Shown here: piece after piece, positions 49,238 to 58,171 of the stretch
Layout of the letters: each line of letters opens with the position of its first letter
Position numbering within the stretch: the stretch's first letter is position 1
Source of the DNA: Bacteroidia bacterium
Lineage (GTDB): Bacteria; Bacteroidota; Bacteroidia; Bacteroidales; VadinHA17
DNA length: 64,000 bases
Reading direction: 5' to 3'
NCBI GenBank assembly: GCA_026391215.1
Contig: JAPLDX010000060.1
Coordinates: 1-64,000 of the forward strand
The notes under the pieces: model-generated
Database searches by the model: none
What the model was told of the DNA's origin: nothing
What the model saw: only the letters and a program-made list of their open reading frames with translations
Program-made: the position numbers and the translations under genes

Positions 49238-51964
49238 TTACTTTCCGTATTTGATTGAAGCCTGTGCTGCGGCCAGTCTTGCTATCGGCACCCTGAAAGG
49301 TGAGCAGCTCACGTATGTGAGTCCTGTTTTGAAGCAGAATTCAACTGAAGCCGGATCGCCTCCCTGTTCACCGCAAATACCAACTTTCAGGTCAGGCCTG
49401 GTAGCCCTTCCTTTCTGGACCGACATTATTATCAGCTGTCCTACACCTTCCTGGTCAATAGTCTGGAACGGATCAGCAGCCAGCATCTTCTGATCAAGAT
49501 AATCATTCATGAATCCTCCGATATCATCACGGCTGAAGCCAAATGTCATCTGTGAGAGGTCGTTGGTCCCAAATGAGAAAAACTCTGCGGTCTTTGCCAT
49601 GCGGTCGGAAAGAAGTGCAGCACGTGGGATCTCAATCATTGTACCATATTTATAATCTATCTTGCTGACTCCGAATTTTTTGCAAACTTCGTTATAGATC
49701 TTGTCGACAACTTTCTTTGTAACATCGAGTTCTGAAACATCACATGTAACGGGAACCATTAACTCAGGATGAGGTTTTTTACCTTCTTTAATAAGTTCCA
49801 TTGTAGCTTCAAACATTGCCCTTACCGTCATTTCCGTAACTTCAGGATAGGTGATGCCAAGACGGACACCGCGGTGGCCCATCATCGGGTTGGATTCATG
49901 CAAAGCTTCTCCGCGCTTTTCAACATCTTCTTTCTTTATCCCTAGTGCTTTTGCCAGCTCTTCCTGCTTATCAGGACTCTGGGGCACGAATTCATGAAGA
50001 GGAGGGTCTATAAGCCTGAATGTTACCGGAAGTTCGTTCATTGCCTCCAGTGTAGCCTTCATGTCCTTCTTGACATAGCCGGACAGTTCGTCGAGTGCCT
50101 TGCGCCTTTCGGTCTCATTTGCGCTGAGGATCATTTTACGAAGGAGGAACAGAGGCTGTTCTGAACCTTTTCCATAGAACATATGCTCTGTACGGAAAAG
50201 TCCAATGCCTTCAGCTCCGAAATCGCGTGCTATTTTAGCGTCAGCAGGCGTGTCGGCGTTTGTACGGACGCCCATTTTACGATGTTTATCAACTATCTTC
50301 ATGAACTCCTGGAATCTTGGATTTTCAGTTGCATCCATAAGAGCAATAGCTCCGGTATAAACATTTCCTTTTGTTCCGTTAAGAGTCAGAATATCACCTT
50401 CTTTTATTACAACTGACGAACCGTGGATCTTTGCAGTTTTTGAAGCTGCTTCTACATGAAGTCCACCTGCGCCTACTATACAGCATTTTCCCCAACCGCG
50501 TGCAACGAGTGCAGCGTGTGATGTCATACCGCCCCTGGCTGTAAGAATACCTACAGCAGCGCGCATTCCTTCAACATCTTCAGGATTGGTTTCTTCACGC
50601 ATAAGGATCACTTTTTCTCCTTTACGGAACCATGCTACAGCATCCTCAGCTGTAAAAACAACTTTTCCGACTGCTGCTCCGGGACCTGCAGGCAAACCCT
50701 TAACAATGGGCTTGACTTTCTTTTCAGCATCCGGATTACAGATAGGGTGAAGGAGCTCATCAAGCTGAGCAGGATCAACCCTTAATACAGCTGTTTTTTC
50801 ATCAATAAGTTTTTCATCAAGCATATCCATTGCCATGTTAAGCGCAGCGGTACCTGTTCTCTTCCCGGCGCGGCACTGAAGCATATAAAGTACATTCTCC
50901 TGAATAGTGAACTCAATATCAAGCATATCGTGGAAAGATTTCTCCAGAATGTCGCGGATGTCACACAGTTCCTTATATGTTTTTGGCATAGCTTCCTGCA
51001 TGCTTGGCAGGTGCTTGTTCTGCTCGTTCTTTGTTTCATCGTTGAGAGGGCTGGGAGTGCGGATCCCTGCCACAACATCTTCTCCCTGTGCATTTACAAG
51101 CCATTCTCCATAAAACAGGTTCTCACCTGTGGCCGGATTTCGTGTGAATGCAACACCTGTGGCAGATGTGTCACCCATGTTTCCGAATACCATAGCCTGA
51201 ACGTTGACAGCTGTTCCCCAATCGTCAGGAATACCTTCAATACGGCGGTACGAAACGGCTTTCTTTCCGTTCCAGCTCTTGAAAACGGCCTTGATTCCGC
51301 CTTCAAGCTGTGCCTTTGCATCATCAGGGAACGGGGTTCCGAGGACATCTTTTACCTTCTTTTTGAATTCTTCTGAGAGAAGTTTAAGCTCATCAGCTGT
51401 GATCTCAGTATCAGATTTATAACCTTTCTTATGTTTGAATGCATCAAGCATTTCATCGAGCTGCTTACGGATACCTCTGCCTTCTCCAAGTTCAATACCT
51501 TCAGCTTTTTCCATAACCACATCAGCATACATCATGATCAGACGACGGTATGAATCCCATACAAACCTTGGGTTATTGGTCTTTTTTAGAAACCCGGGAA
51601 TTGTGGATGAACAGAGACCTATGTTAAGAACGGTATCCATCATGCCGGGCATTGATTTACGTGCGCCCGAACGACAGGAAACCAGCAGTGCATTTGCAGG
51701 ATCTCCGTACTTCATGTTCATTGTTTCTTCAGTAAGCTTCATCGCGGCCCAGACTTCAGGCATCAGGTCGGGATCAAGAGAACAGTTGTTCTCATAATAC
51801 TCTGTACAGGCTTCGGTGGTAATTGTGAAACCTGCTGGTACAGGAAGTCCTAACAGACACATTTCTGCAAGGTTTGCACCTTTACCTCCGAGAAGGTTCT
51901 TCATATCAGCTTTACCCTCTGCAGTTCTTTTTCCAAAGGAGTAAACTCTTTTAAGTTTTGACAT
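49238..51964 (-). CDS. ppdK: Pyruvate, phosphate dikinase
   Basis: A 908-residue enzyme interconverting pyruvate + ATP + Pi and PEP + AMP + PPi. Domains: N-terminal ATP-grasp (KNLLGGKGANLAEM, then SCRSGARKSMPGMMDTVLN), the swivelling phosphohistidine domain with catalytic H483 in GGMTSHAALVARGWGKC, and a C-terminal PEP-binding TIM barrel (EGIGLFRTEHMFY, EIPRAALLSD, FFSFGTNDLSQMT, GICGEQGGDP). The catalytic Cys lies in GICGEQ-type context. Length is slightly above the 874 of clostridial enzymes. It lies just downstream of xerD on the same strand, with its own promoter and terminator. Confidence 0.97.
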   Translation of the reverse strand: MSKLKRVYSFGKRTAEGKADMKNLLGGKGANLAEMCLLGLPVPAGFTITTEACTEYYENNCSLDPDLMPEVWAAMKLTEETMNMKYGDPANALLVSCRSGARKSMPGMMDTVLNIGLCSSTIPGFLKKTNNPRFVWDSYRRLIMMYADVVMEKAEGIELGEGRGIRKQLDEMLDAFKHKKGYKSDTEITADELKLLSEEFKKKVKDVLGTPFPDDAKAQLEGGIKAVFKSWNGKKAVSYRRIEGIPDDWGTAVNVQAMVFGNMGDTSATGVAFTRNPATGENLFYGEWLVNAQGEDVVAGIRTPSPLNDETKNEQNKHLPSMQEAMPKTYKELCDIRDILEKSFHDMLDIEFTIQENVLYMLQCRAGKRTGTAALNMAMDMLDEKLIDEKTAVLRVDPAQLDELLHPICNPDAEKKVKPIVKGLPAGPGAAVGKVVFTAEDAVAWFRKGEKVILMREETNPEDVEGMRAAVGILTARGGMTSHAALVARGWGKCCIVGAGGLHVEAASKTAKIHGSSVVIKEGDILTLNGTKGNVYTGAIALMDATENPRFQEFMKIVDKHRKMGVRTNADTPADAKIARDFGAEGIGLFRTEHMFYGKGSEQPLFLLRKMILSANETERRKALDELSGYVKKDMKATLEAMNELPVTFRLIDPPLHEFVPQSPDKQEELAKALGIKKEDVEKRGEALHESNPMMGHRGVRLGITYPEVTEMTVRAMFEATMELIKEGKKPHPELMVPVTCDVSELDVTKKVVDKIYNEVCKKFGVSKIDYKYGTMIEIPRAALLSDRMAKTAEFFSFGTNDLSQMTFGFSRDDIGGFMNDYLDQKMLAADPFQTIDQEGVGQLIIMSVQKGRATRPDLKVGICGEQGGDPASVEFCFKTGLTYVSCSPFRVPIARLAAAQASIKYGK

Positions 51965-52010
51965 AGTTATACGGGTTTTATTGATTAATATTTGTTTTCG
52001 AAATGAATCG

Positions 52011-52018
52011 CAAAGGTA
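52011..52018 (-). promoter_or_regulatory. -7 element of ppdK
   Basis: TACCTTTG on the minus strand within the 86-bp xerD-ppdK gap, predicting a ~40-nt leader. No TTTG at -33. Confidence 0.45.
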
Positions 52019-52050
52019 ATATTAAAAATTTAATTTCAGAAACCACATTT

Positions 52051-52950
52051 TCAGGCACGCGGATGAAATAATATCAGGGTATCCCTTAAAAAGCTCCTGT
52101 CGATATGAGTATAGATCTCTGTGGTAAGTATTGACTCGTGTCCAAGCATCTCCTGAACTGCCCTCAGATCGGCGCCTCCTTCAATCAGGTGGGTTGCAAA
52201 AGAATGCCTGAAGGTATGTGGGCTTATCTTCTTCCTGATACCTGCCTTTGCGGCCAGATCTTTTATAATTGTAAAGATCATTGACCTGGTAAGTTTTCTG
52301 CCTCTACGATTAAGGAAAAGGATATTTTTATCATAGATCCCAGGGAGTCCTTCCCTGTCTGGCATATAAATATCAATTTCCCTGAGAGTCTTTCTGCCGA
52401 CAGGAACGAGTCTCTGCTTATTTCCCTTGCCGGTTACCATTACAAACCCTTCTCCACGATGAATATCTGTAAGGCGGAGGTTTACGAGTTCCGATACCCT
52501 TAATCCGCAGCCATAGAGCGTTTCAATGATAGCCTTGTTCCTGTGTCCCTCCTGTTTACTGAGATCAATGCATCCTATCAACCTGTCAATCTCATTAACT
52601 GACAGAACTTCAGGAAGTTTCAGCCCGATCTTTGGAGATTCAATAAGGGATGCCGGATTCTCCTCAATTTCCTCTTCAATAAGCAGAAACCTGAAAAAAG
52701 CTCTTATCCCGCTGAGTACTCTTGATTGTGTCCTGGCATTCTGATTATCAAAGGCAAACCAGGTTAGGAAATCCTTCAGATCGGGATAAGTTACATCTGC
52801 TGGTGCTTTATCAGTTCCTTTTTCACTGAAGAATGACTCCAGTTTTAGGACATCACCGGTATAAGCTTCGATACTATTCTCCGATAGTGATTTCTCAAGC
52901 CTGAGATACGTTTCAAAATCCTTGATTGCCTGCTTCCAAGTGAAACTCAT
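52051..52950 (-). CDS. xerD: Tyrosine recombinase XerD/XerC
   Basis: A 299-residue site-specific recombinase resolving chromosome dimers at dif. An N-terminal SAM-like core-binding domain (about 5-90) is followed by the catalytic domain with the R-K-H-R-H-Y set: Arg in YGCGLRVSELV, Lys in TGKGNKQR, HxxR in PHTFRHSFATHL, His in LGHESILTTEIY and the nucleophile Tyr in that segment. Length and C-terminus (SFLRDTLILFHPRA) are those of chromosomal Xer proteins, not of phage integrases. It is not a sign of a mobile element here. XerD versus XerC is a judgement. Confidence 0.93.
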   Translation of the reverse strand: MSFTWKQAIKDFETYLRLEKSLSENSIEAYTGDVLKLESFFSEKGTDKAPADVTYPDLKDFLTWFAFDNQNARTQSRVLSGIRAFFRFLLIEEEIEENPASLIESPKIGLKLPEVLSVNEIDRLIGCIDLSKQEGHRNKAIIETLYGCGLRVSELVNLRLTDIHRGEGFVMVTGKGNKQRLVPVGRKTLREIDIYMPDREGLPGIYDKNILFLNRRGRKLTRSMIFTIIKDLAAKAGIRKKISPHTFRHSFATHLIEGGADLRAVQEMLGHESILTTEIYTHIDRSFLRDTLILFHPRA

Positions 52951-52968
52951 AACTTTTCAAATATTCTT

Positions 52969-53062
52969 CTTTGTATACCTTCGTGTGCACTTTGTGTTCT
53001 TTGTGGTTAAATATTCTCTTACTACAAAGGGACACTAAGGTTACACAAAGTAACACAAAGGA
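52969..53062. repeat. Inverted CTTTGTGT-type intergenic repeat
   Basis: Left segment (CTTTGTATACC...CTTTGTGTTCTTTGTGG) and right segment (ACTACAAAGGGACACTAAGG...CACAAAGG) are inverted copies of a CACAAAG-rich unit. Low-complexity spacer material between divergent xerD and aroQ. Confidence 0.55.
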
Positions 53063-53087
53063 AGCATCCCATCATTGATTTTTTAGC

Positions 53088-53095
53088 TATTTTTG
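53088..53095 (+). promoter_or_regulatory. -7 element of aroQ
   Basis: TATTTTTG, predicting transcription start near 53102 and a 24-nt leader to the ATG at 53126. This favours the short start. No -33 TTTG. Confidence 0.4.
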
Positions 53096-53125
53096 CCGGG
53101 CAGGGAAAATACTAAACTAACGGAA

Positions 53126-53557
53126 ATGAAAATCAGTATTATAAATGGCCCAAATCTTAATCTTCTGGGAAAAAGAGAACCTGATAAATATGGCAACCGG
53201 TCTTTTGAAGATTATTTTACTTCGTTAAAGGCAAAATATCCGGAAATCGTTTTTGATTATTATCAGTCAAATGTTGAAGGAGAGCTGATAAATGAAATTC
53301 AGGCAAAAGGCTTTTCATGCGATGGCATAATTCTCAACGCCGGAGGCTACACTCATACATCTGTCGCTATTGCTGATGCCATTGCATCGGTCAGGACACC
53401 TGTTATTGAGGTTCATATTACAAACATTGCAGCTCGGGAAGATTTCCGTCATACCAGCCTTATTGCCCGCAGTTGTGCCGGTTCCATTTCCGGTTTCGGG
53501 CTTGACAGCTACAGGCTGGCAGTTGAAGCTTTAATTGTAAAACATACACTTAAATAA
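53126..53557 (+). CDS. aroQ: Type II 3-dehydroquinate dehydratase
   Basis: A 143-residue enzyme for the third shikimate step (3-dehydroquinate to 3-dehydroshikimate), a dodecamer in characterised members. Motifs: IINGPNLNLLGKREPDKYG (active-site Asn and lid with Arg and Tyr), SNVEGELIN, IILNAGGYTHTSVAIADAI and EVHITNIAAREDFRHTS (catalytic His). I take the ATG at 53126, directly before the first strand, over the in-frame ATG at 53093 whose codons overlap the promoter. pyk starts 2 bp after the stop. Confidence 0.96.
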   Translation: MKISIINGPNLNLLGKREPDKYGNRSFEDYFTSLKAKYPEIVFDYYQSNVEGELINEIQAKGFSCDGIILNAGGYTHTSVAIADAIASVRTPVIEVHITNIAAREDFRHTSLIARSCAGSISGFGLDSYRLAVEALIVKHTLK

Positions 53558-53559
53558 GG

Positions 53560-54993
53560 ATGAACAGGAAAAGAACAAAAATTGTTGCCACTCTCTCTGA
53601 TAAGAACTGTGAGCCTGAATTTATAAGGGATTTGTATAATGCCGGGATGGACCTCATCAGGATCAACTCAGCACATCTGACTACTGAAGGAGCCCTTAAG
53701 ATCATTAATAATGCCCGTGAGGTTTCAGATAAAATAGCGATCATTCTTGATACCAAAGGGCCTGAGATCCGTACAACTGTCTGTGAAGCCCCGATAAAGG
53801 TGAAGAAAGGAGATATTTTCAGGTTGACAGGTAAACCGGATAAAATTTCATCCGGCAAGGAGATATTTGTAAGCCTTATTTCTTTTGCTGAAGAGGTGCC
53901 TCCGGGTTCAGTTGTGATGATCGATGACGGGGATATTGAGATGAAAGCACTGAAGAAAGAGGGCGATACCCTTAAGTGCAAGGCTTTAAATGACGGGATA
54001 ATCGGATCAAGAAAAAGCGTAAACGTTCCTGGAGTTAAGATACACCTTCCGTCGCTTACGGATAAGGACAGGGCCTTTATCAAAATGGCAGCTGAAAATG
54101 ATGTGGAATTCATAGCTCATTCGTTTGTGAGGTCAAGGCAGGATGTAATTGATGTTCAGACCGAAATAAACAAGCATAAAAGTGATATAAAGATCATTGC
54201 CAAGATCGAAAATGAAGAGGGTGTTGAGAATATTGCAGAGATAATGGACGAAGTATACGGGATAATGGTTGCCAGGGGTGACCTTGCCATTGAGATCCCT
54301 TATGAAAAAATACCTTCCATCCAGAAGATGATGATTTCGCGGTGCATCTACTGCAGGAAGCCTGTCATTGTTGCGACTCAGATGCTTCACTCTATGATAA
54401 CCAATCCCCGACCTACAAGGGCCGAAGTCAGCGATATTGCAAGCGCAATATACTCACAGACTGATGCCATAATGCTGAGTGGTGAGACTGCCAATGGCAA
54501 ATATCCTGTTGAAGCCGTAATGACCATGACCAAGGTTGCACTCGAGGTTGAAAAGAACAAGGAAAAATACCTTGATACTCCGTACCTTAATGTGACCGGC
54601 GAAGTATCTTCCTACCTCGCTAAAGTGGCGGTAGAAACTTCACTGAGGATAAATGCAAAAGTAATAATTGCCGATACAACCCTTGGACGAACAATAAGGG
54701 ATATGGCATCCATCAGAGGATTCAACCATATCCTTGCCCAGTGCTATTCGGCCAGGACAATGAGAGAGCTGGCTCTTTCATATGGCGTATATGCCTCTTA
54801 CCAGGAAAGAAGGGAATCAATAGATGAATTCATTCAGATAGCACTGAAAAATATTGTCAAAGCTCATGACCTTAAAGATGATGACCTGGTAGTTGTGCTT
54901 GCAGGTAACTTTTCCAGCGGTTCCGGCTTCTCATTCATTGAAGTCGGCACTGTACTTTACCTTAAAGGCCGTGTAAGCAGCAGGGAAGAGTGA
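53560..54993 (+). CDS. pyk: Pyruvate kinase
   Basis: A 477-residue glycolytic enzyme making pyruvate and ATP from PEP. Motifs: TKIVATLSDKNCE, MDLIRINSAH (family RxNFSHG replaced by INSAH), DTKGPEIRT, IAKIENEEGVENI (catalytic Lys), VARGDLAIEI and ATQMLHSMITNPRPTRAEVSDIASAIYSQTDAIMLSGETANGKYP. The first motif departs from the common NFSHG (Ser-Ala-His instead of Phe-Ser-His). It is in an operon with aroQ (2-bp gap). The last ~120 residues form the allosteric C-domain. Confidence 0.95.
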   Translation: MNRKRTKIVATLSDKNCEPEFIRDLYNAGMDLIRINSAHLTTEGALKIINNAREVSDKIAIILDTKGPEIRTTVCEAPIKVKKGDIFRLTGKPDKISSGKEIFVSLISFAEEVPPGSVVMIDDGDIEMKALKKEGDTLKCKALNDGIIGSRKSVNVPGVKIHLPSLTDKDRAFIKMAAENDVEFIAHSFVRSRQDVIDVQTEINKHKSDIKIIAKIENEEGVENIAEIMDEVYGIMVARGDLAIEIPYEKIPSIQKMMISRCIYCRKPVIVATQMLHSMITNPRPTRAEVSDIASAIYSQTDAIMLSGETANGKYPVEAVMTMTKVALEVEKNKEKYLDTPYLNVTGEVSSYLAKVAVETSLRINAKVIIADTTLGRTIRDMASIRGFNHILAQCYSARTMRELALSYGVYASYQERRESIDEFIQIALKNIVKAHDLKDDDLVVVLAGNFSSGSGFSFIEVGTVLYLKGRVSSREE

Positions 54994-55042
54994 TAAATGG
55001 TCTGATTTTTGTGGCTTTATTAATGCCTGAACTGTGATTGAA

Positions 55043-55525
55043 ATGCTTAAAGCCCTTGTACTTTCGATATGGTTCGTTTTTCACCCGGTACACGTTACCC
55101 TGACAAGTATCGACCATGTGCGGAATACAGATTCACTTAAGGTTTTTGTAAGAATGTATTATGATGATTTTCTGCAGGATTATTCATTATCAGAAGGGGA
55201 GAACTTTACAGAAAAAAAATTACAAAAGAGCGGGACATTTCCATATGATCTGATGAATAACTATCTGGAAGAAAAAGTTAATATAATTGTAGACAATAAA
55301 CAGCTGAAAGGGAAGTTATTAAACATTGAACAGGAGGATAATGAGATCCGTACGAATCTGCTGTACAGATTGGATAATAAGCCAAAAGTGATTACTGTCA
55401 GAAACCTGATTATGACCGGTTTATACACCGATCAGGCAAATATGACAATAATCAGGATAAATAATTTTGAAGAAGGTGTAATGCTGACACCCTTGAAAAC
55501 AGAAGAGACATTCAGCCTGAAATAA
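55043..55525 (+). CDS. DUF6702 family protein
   Basis: A 160-residue protein with an N-terminal hydrophobic segment (LVLSIWFVFHPVHVTLTSI) followed by a beta-rich domain characteristic of DUF6702 (HPVHVTLTSIDHVRNTDSLKVFVRMYYDDF). Function unknown; exported or membrane-anchored. ATG at 55043 preferred over an in-frame GTG at 55034. It lies 49 bp after pyk and 21 bp before the T9SS protein gene, likely in the same transcript. Confidence 0.75.
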   Translation: MLKALVLSIWFVFHPVHVTLTSIDHVRNTDSLKVFVRMYYDDFLQDYSLSEGENFTEKKLQKSGTFPYDLMNNYLEEKVNIIVDNKQLKGKLLNIEQEDNEIRTNLLYRLDNKPKVITVRNLIMTGLYTDQANMTIIRINNFEEGVMLTPLKTEETFSLK

Positions 55526-55546
55526 TTACCCGGATTGAAGAATAAA

Positions 55547-58156
55547 ATGAAGAGATCAATTGCACTTGCACTTTTAGCGTTCAATTTCCTGGTTCTTTCT
55601 GCAACACATAACAGGGCAGGCGAGATAACCTATGTTCAGATTTCGGATCTGAGTTATCGGTTCACCGTCACAACTTTTACTTATACCCTGAGTCTTGCTG
55701 ACAGAGAAAAGCTTGATGTCAACTGGGGCGATAATTCTATCTCAACCGCACCAAGGATTGTAAAAACAAAACTTCCAAATAATTACCAGAAGAACATTTA
55801 TGTTATTGACCATACATTTCCGGGTCCGGGGGTTTATAAAGTAGTAATGCAGGATCCCAACAGGAATCAAGGCGTAGAGAATATCCCGAATTCAGTAAAT
55901 GTGGTCTTTTCAATATCGACTATTGTCACAGTAAATCCAAACATGGGGTTCAACAGCACGCCGGTACTCCTGAATCCTCCGTACGATAAGGCAGCCCTGG
56001 GATTCATATTCATCCACAATCCTGCTGCCTATGATCCCGACGGCGACAGCCTCTCTTATAAGCTGACAGTATGCACCCGTGAAGACGGAAAGCCAATTGA
56101 AAACTACACCCTGCCGCCTGCAACTCACTATATCCGCGTTGATTCAATTTCAGGCGACCTGATCTGGAAGACCCCGGCGGATACAGGAAAATACAATGTT
56201 GCAATGGAGATCCAGGAATGGAGAAACGGCAAGAAGATAGGGGTGGTGGTCAGGGATATGCAAATCGAAGTATTCATCACAAATAATAAACCCCCTGTGA
56301 ATGATACACTTAAAAACTGGTGCATAGAAGCAGGCGATACTATCGATTTTGTCTTTTCTGCTACAGACCGGAATAATGACGATATTTCTCTTAAAGCAAC
56401 TTCTGGAGTTTTTAGTCTCAAATCGTGCTCTGCTCATTTTACAGGCATTGATTCATTTCCCGGAATATCACGTTCAAGATTCTGGTGGGTGCCATGTTAT
56501 GAAGCAGTAAGAGGACAACCATATAATGTGATCTTTAAATCGGATGACAATAACGATGAGCTTATGCTTTCCGATATTGACAACATGACAATTAAAGTTC
56601 TTGGACCATCACCGGAGTTGATAAATGCAGTGCCGGAAGGTAAATTTATCAGACTCTCCTGGCAGCCTTACGGAACAGATGCAATTTCCGGTTTCAACAT
56701 TTACAGAAGGGATGGTGCAACTACTTTTGTTCCTGATTCCTGCACTGCAGGAATTCCTTCATCAACGGGCTTTGTTAAAGTAGGATATATCAGCGGAAGC
56801 AATACAGTAAAATATACGGATTCCGACAACGGGCAGGGCCTTCAGTTTGGTAAGGAATATACCTATAGGATTGTAGCTGTCTATAACAACGGAACTGAAA
56901 GCAAATCATCAAATGAGATCTCATCGACTCTGGTTTCAGGGGTGCCGGTAATAACTAATGTAAGTGTAACAAAAACAGATCCTGCCAACGGAACCATTTA
57001 TGTTGCATGGAAAAAACCTGACCGGCTTGATACGATTCCCAATGCTTCCGGGCCATTTGAATATTACATCTACCGTGCAGATGGAATCTCATCAAATGCA
57101 TATTCTCTGATTGATTCCATTCCGACTGCAGATCTGAATGATACCGTGTTTGTTGATACGCTTGATACACAAACATCAGGTTACATATACAGGATTGAGC
57201 TTTATAACAGAACTCCTGGATATAACTTTCTTATTGGTGAACCCGGAATTGCATCTTCACTCTTCCTTACTGTGAGCCCGGGTGACAGAAAAGCCAGGTT
57301 CGTGATCAACAGGAATGTTCCCTGGATAAATACCAGATATGATTTCTTCAGGCTTAATGAAGCCACAATGAAATATGATTCGGTTGGCACCACCAATCAG
57401 CTGACTTTTATTGATAACGGCCTGGTAAACGGCGAGGATTATTGTTATTATGTAAGGTCAAAGGGCGATTACTCGGACGAAAAGATGCCCAAGAACCTTA
57501 TAAACCTTTCGGAGATAGCCTGTACCACCCCGATTGACAATGAACCTCCCTGTCCTCCGGAAATAGATGTGACAAGCCAGTGCGACAGCCTGTATAATAC
57601 AATAACATGGAGCATCTCCGATCCTGTTTGCTTTGAAGATATTGCCGGTTATAAGATATATTATAAGATGACCTATGAAGCGGATTCGGTGCTGATTGAA
57701 ACTATCAATGACAAGAATATCCTTCTTTACAGGCATTACCCGGGCGATCTTATCTCAGGATGTTATACCGTATCTGCATTTGACCTTTTAGGCAACGAAG
57801 GACAGAAATCCGAAATGGTCTGCGTTGATTCCTGTGACTTCTATGAGATACCCAATGTTTTCACTCCCAATGGGGACGGTTTTAATGATAAATTGCTTGC
57901 CAAGACGTCTGCTCTTGTGGAGAGGGTTGATTTTAAGCTTTTTAATCGTAACGGCTTGCTGATATTTTCGACCGGGGAACCCAGGCTCAACTGGAACGGG
58001 ACATATAAAAACAGGATAGTATCTCCGGGTGTATACTTTTATCAGTGTGACGTATTTGAGAGGCGTATTTCAGGACTGGAACAGTTTCACCTTAAAGGTT
58101 TTATCCATGTTATTACGGAAGAGGGAGCAACTGTTCCCAGAGAGGAGACAAAATGA
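55547..58156 (+). CDS. T9SS-exported surface protein with gliding-motility C-terminal domain
   Basis: An 869-residue protein. Signal peptide (ALALLAFNFLVLSATH); an N-terminal beta-sandwich region beginning NRAGEITYVQISDLSYRFTV and DPDGDSLSYKLTV; several FN3/Ig-like modules (ISGFNIYRRDGAT, PFEYYIYRADGIS, IAGYKIYYKMTY); then a CHU_C type B T9SS domain (IPNVFTPNGDGFNDKLLA...LFNRNGLLIFS...GVYFYQCDVFER). It would be secreted and anchored at the surface. ATG at 55547 starts the signal peptide; an in-frame TTG at 55535 is less likely. A TPR gene follows 15 bp later. Confidence 0.9.
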   Translation: MKRSIALALLAFNFLVLSATHNRAGEITYVQISDLSYRFTVTTFTYTLSLADREKLDVNWGDNSISTAPRIVKTKLPNNYQKNIYVIDHTFPGPGVYKVVMQDPNRNQGVENIPNSVNVVFSISTIVTVNPNMGFNSTPVLLNPPYDKAALGFIFIHNPAAYDPDGDSLSYKLTVCTREDGKPIENYTLPPATHYIRVDSISGDLIWKTPADTGKYNVAMEIQEWRNGKKIGVVVRDMQIEVFITNNKPPVNDTLKNWCIEAGDTIDFVFSATDRNNDDISLKATSGVFSLKSCSAHFTGIDSFPGISRSRFWWVPCYEAVRGQPYNVIFKSDDNNDELMLSDIDNMTIKVLGPSPELINAVPEGKFIRLSWQPYGTDAISGFNIYRRDGATTFVPDSCTAGIPSSTGFVKVGYISGSNTVKYTDSDNGQGLQFGKEYTYRIVAVYNNGTESKSSNEISSTLVSGVPVITNVSVTKTDPANGTIYVAWKKPDRLDTIPNASGPFEYYIYRADGISSNAYSLIDSIPTADLNDTVFVDTLDTQTSGYIYRIELYNRTPGYNFLIGEPGIASSLFLTVSPGDRKARFVINRNVPWINTRYDFFRLNEATMKYDSVGTTNQLTFIDNGLVNGEDYCYYVRSKGDYSDEKMPKNLINLSEIACTTPIDNEPPCPPEIDVTSQCDSLYNTITWSISDPVCFEDIAGYKIYYKMTYEADSVLIETINDKNILLYRHYPGDLISGCYTVSAFDLLGNEGQKSEMVCVDSCDFYEIPNVFTPNGDGFNDKLLAKTSALVERVDFKLFNRNGLLIFSTGEPRLNWNGTYKNRIVSPGVYFYQCDVFERRISGLEQFHLKGFIHVITEEGATVPREETK

Positions 58157-58171
58157 TTTTGAGGGCATAGG

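Noticed and set aside
52051..52950. Tyrosine recombinase as a sign of a mobile element
   Set aside because: Length and motifs are those of chromosomal XerC/D; no att repeats, phage or conjugation genes nearby.
53550..54113. Long minus-strand frame opposite pyk
   Set aside because: Antisense shadow; composition follows pyk codon positions and encodes no recognisable protein.
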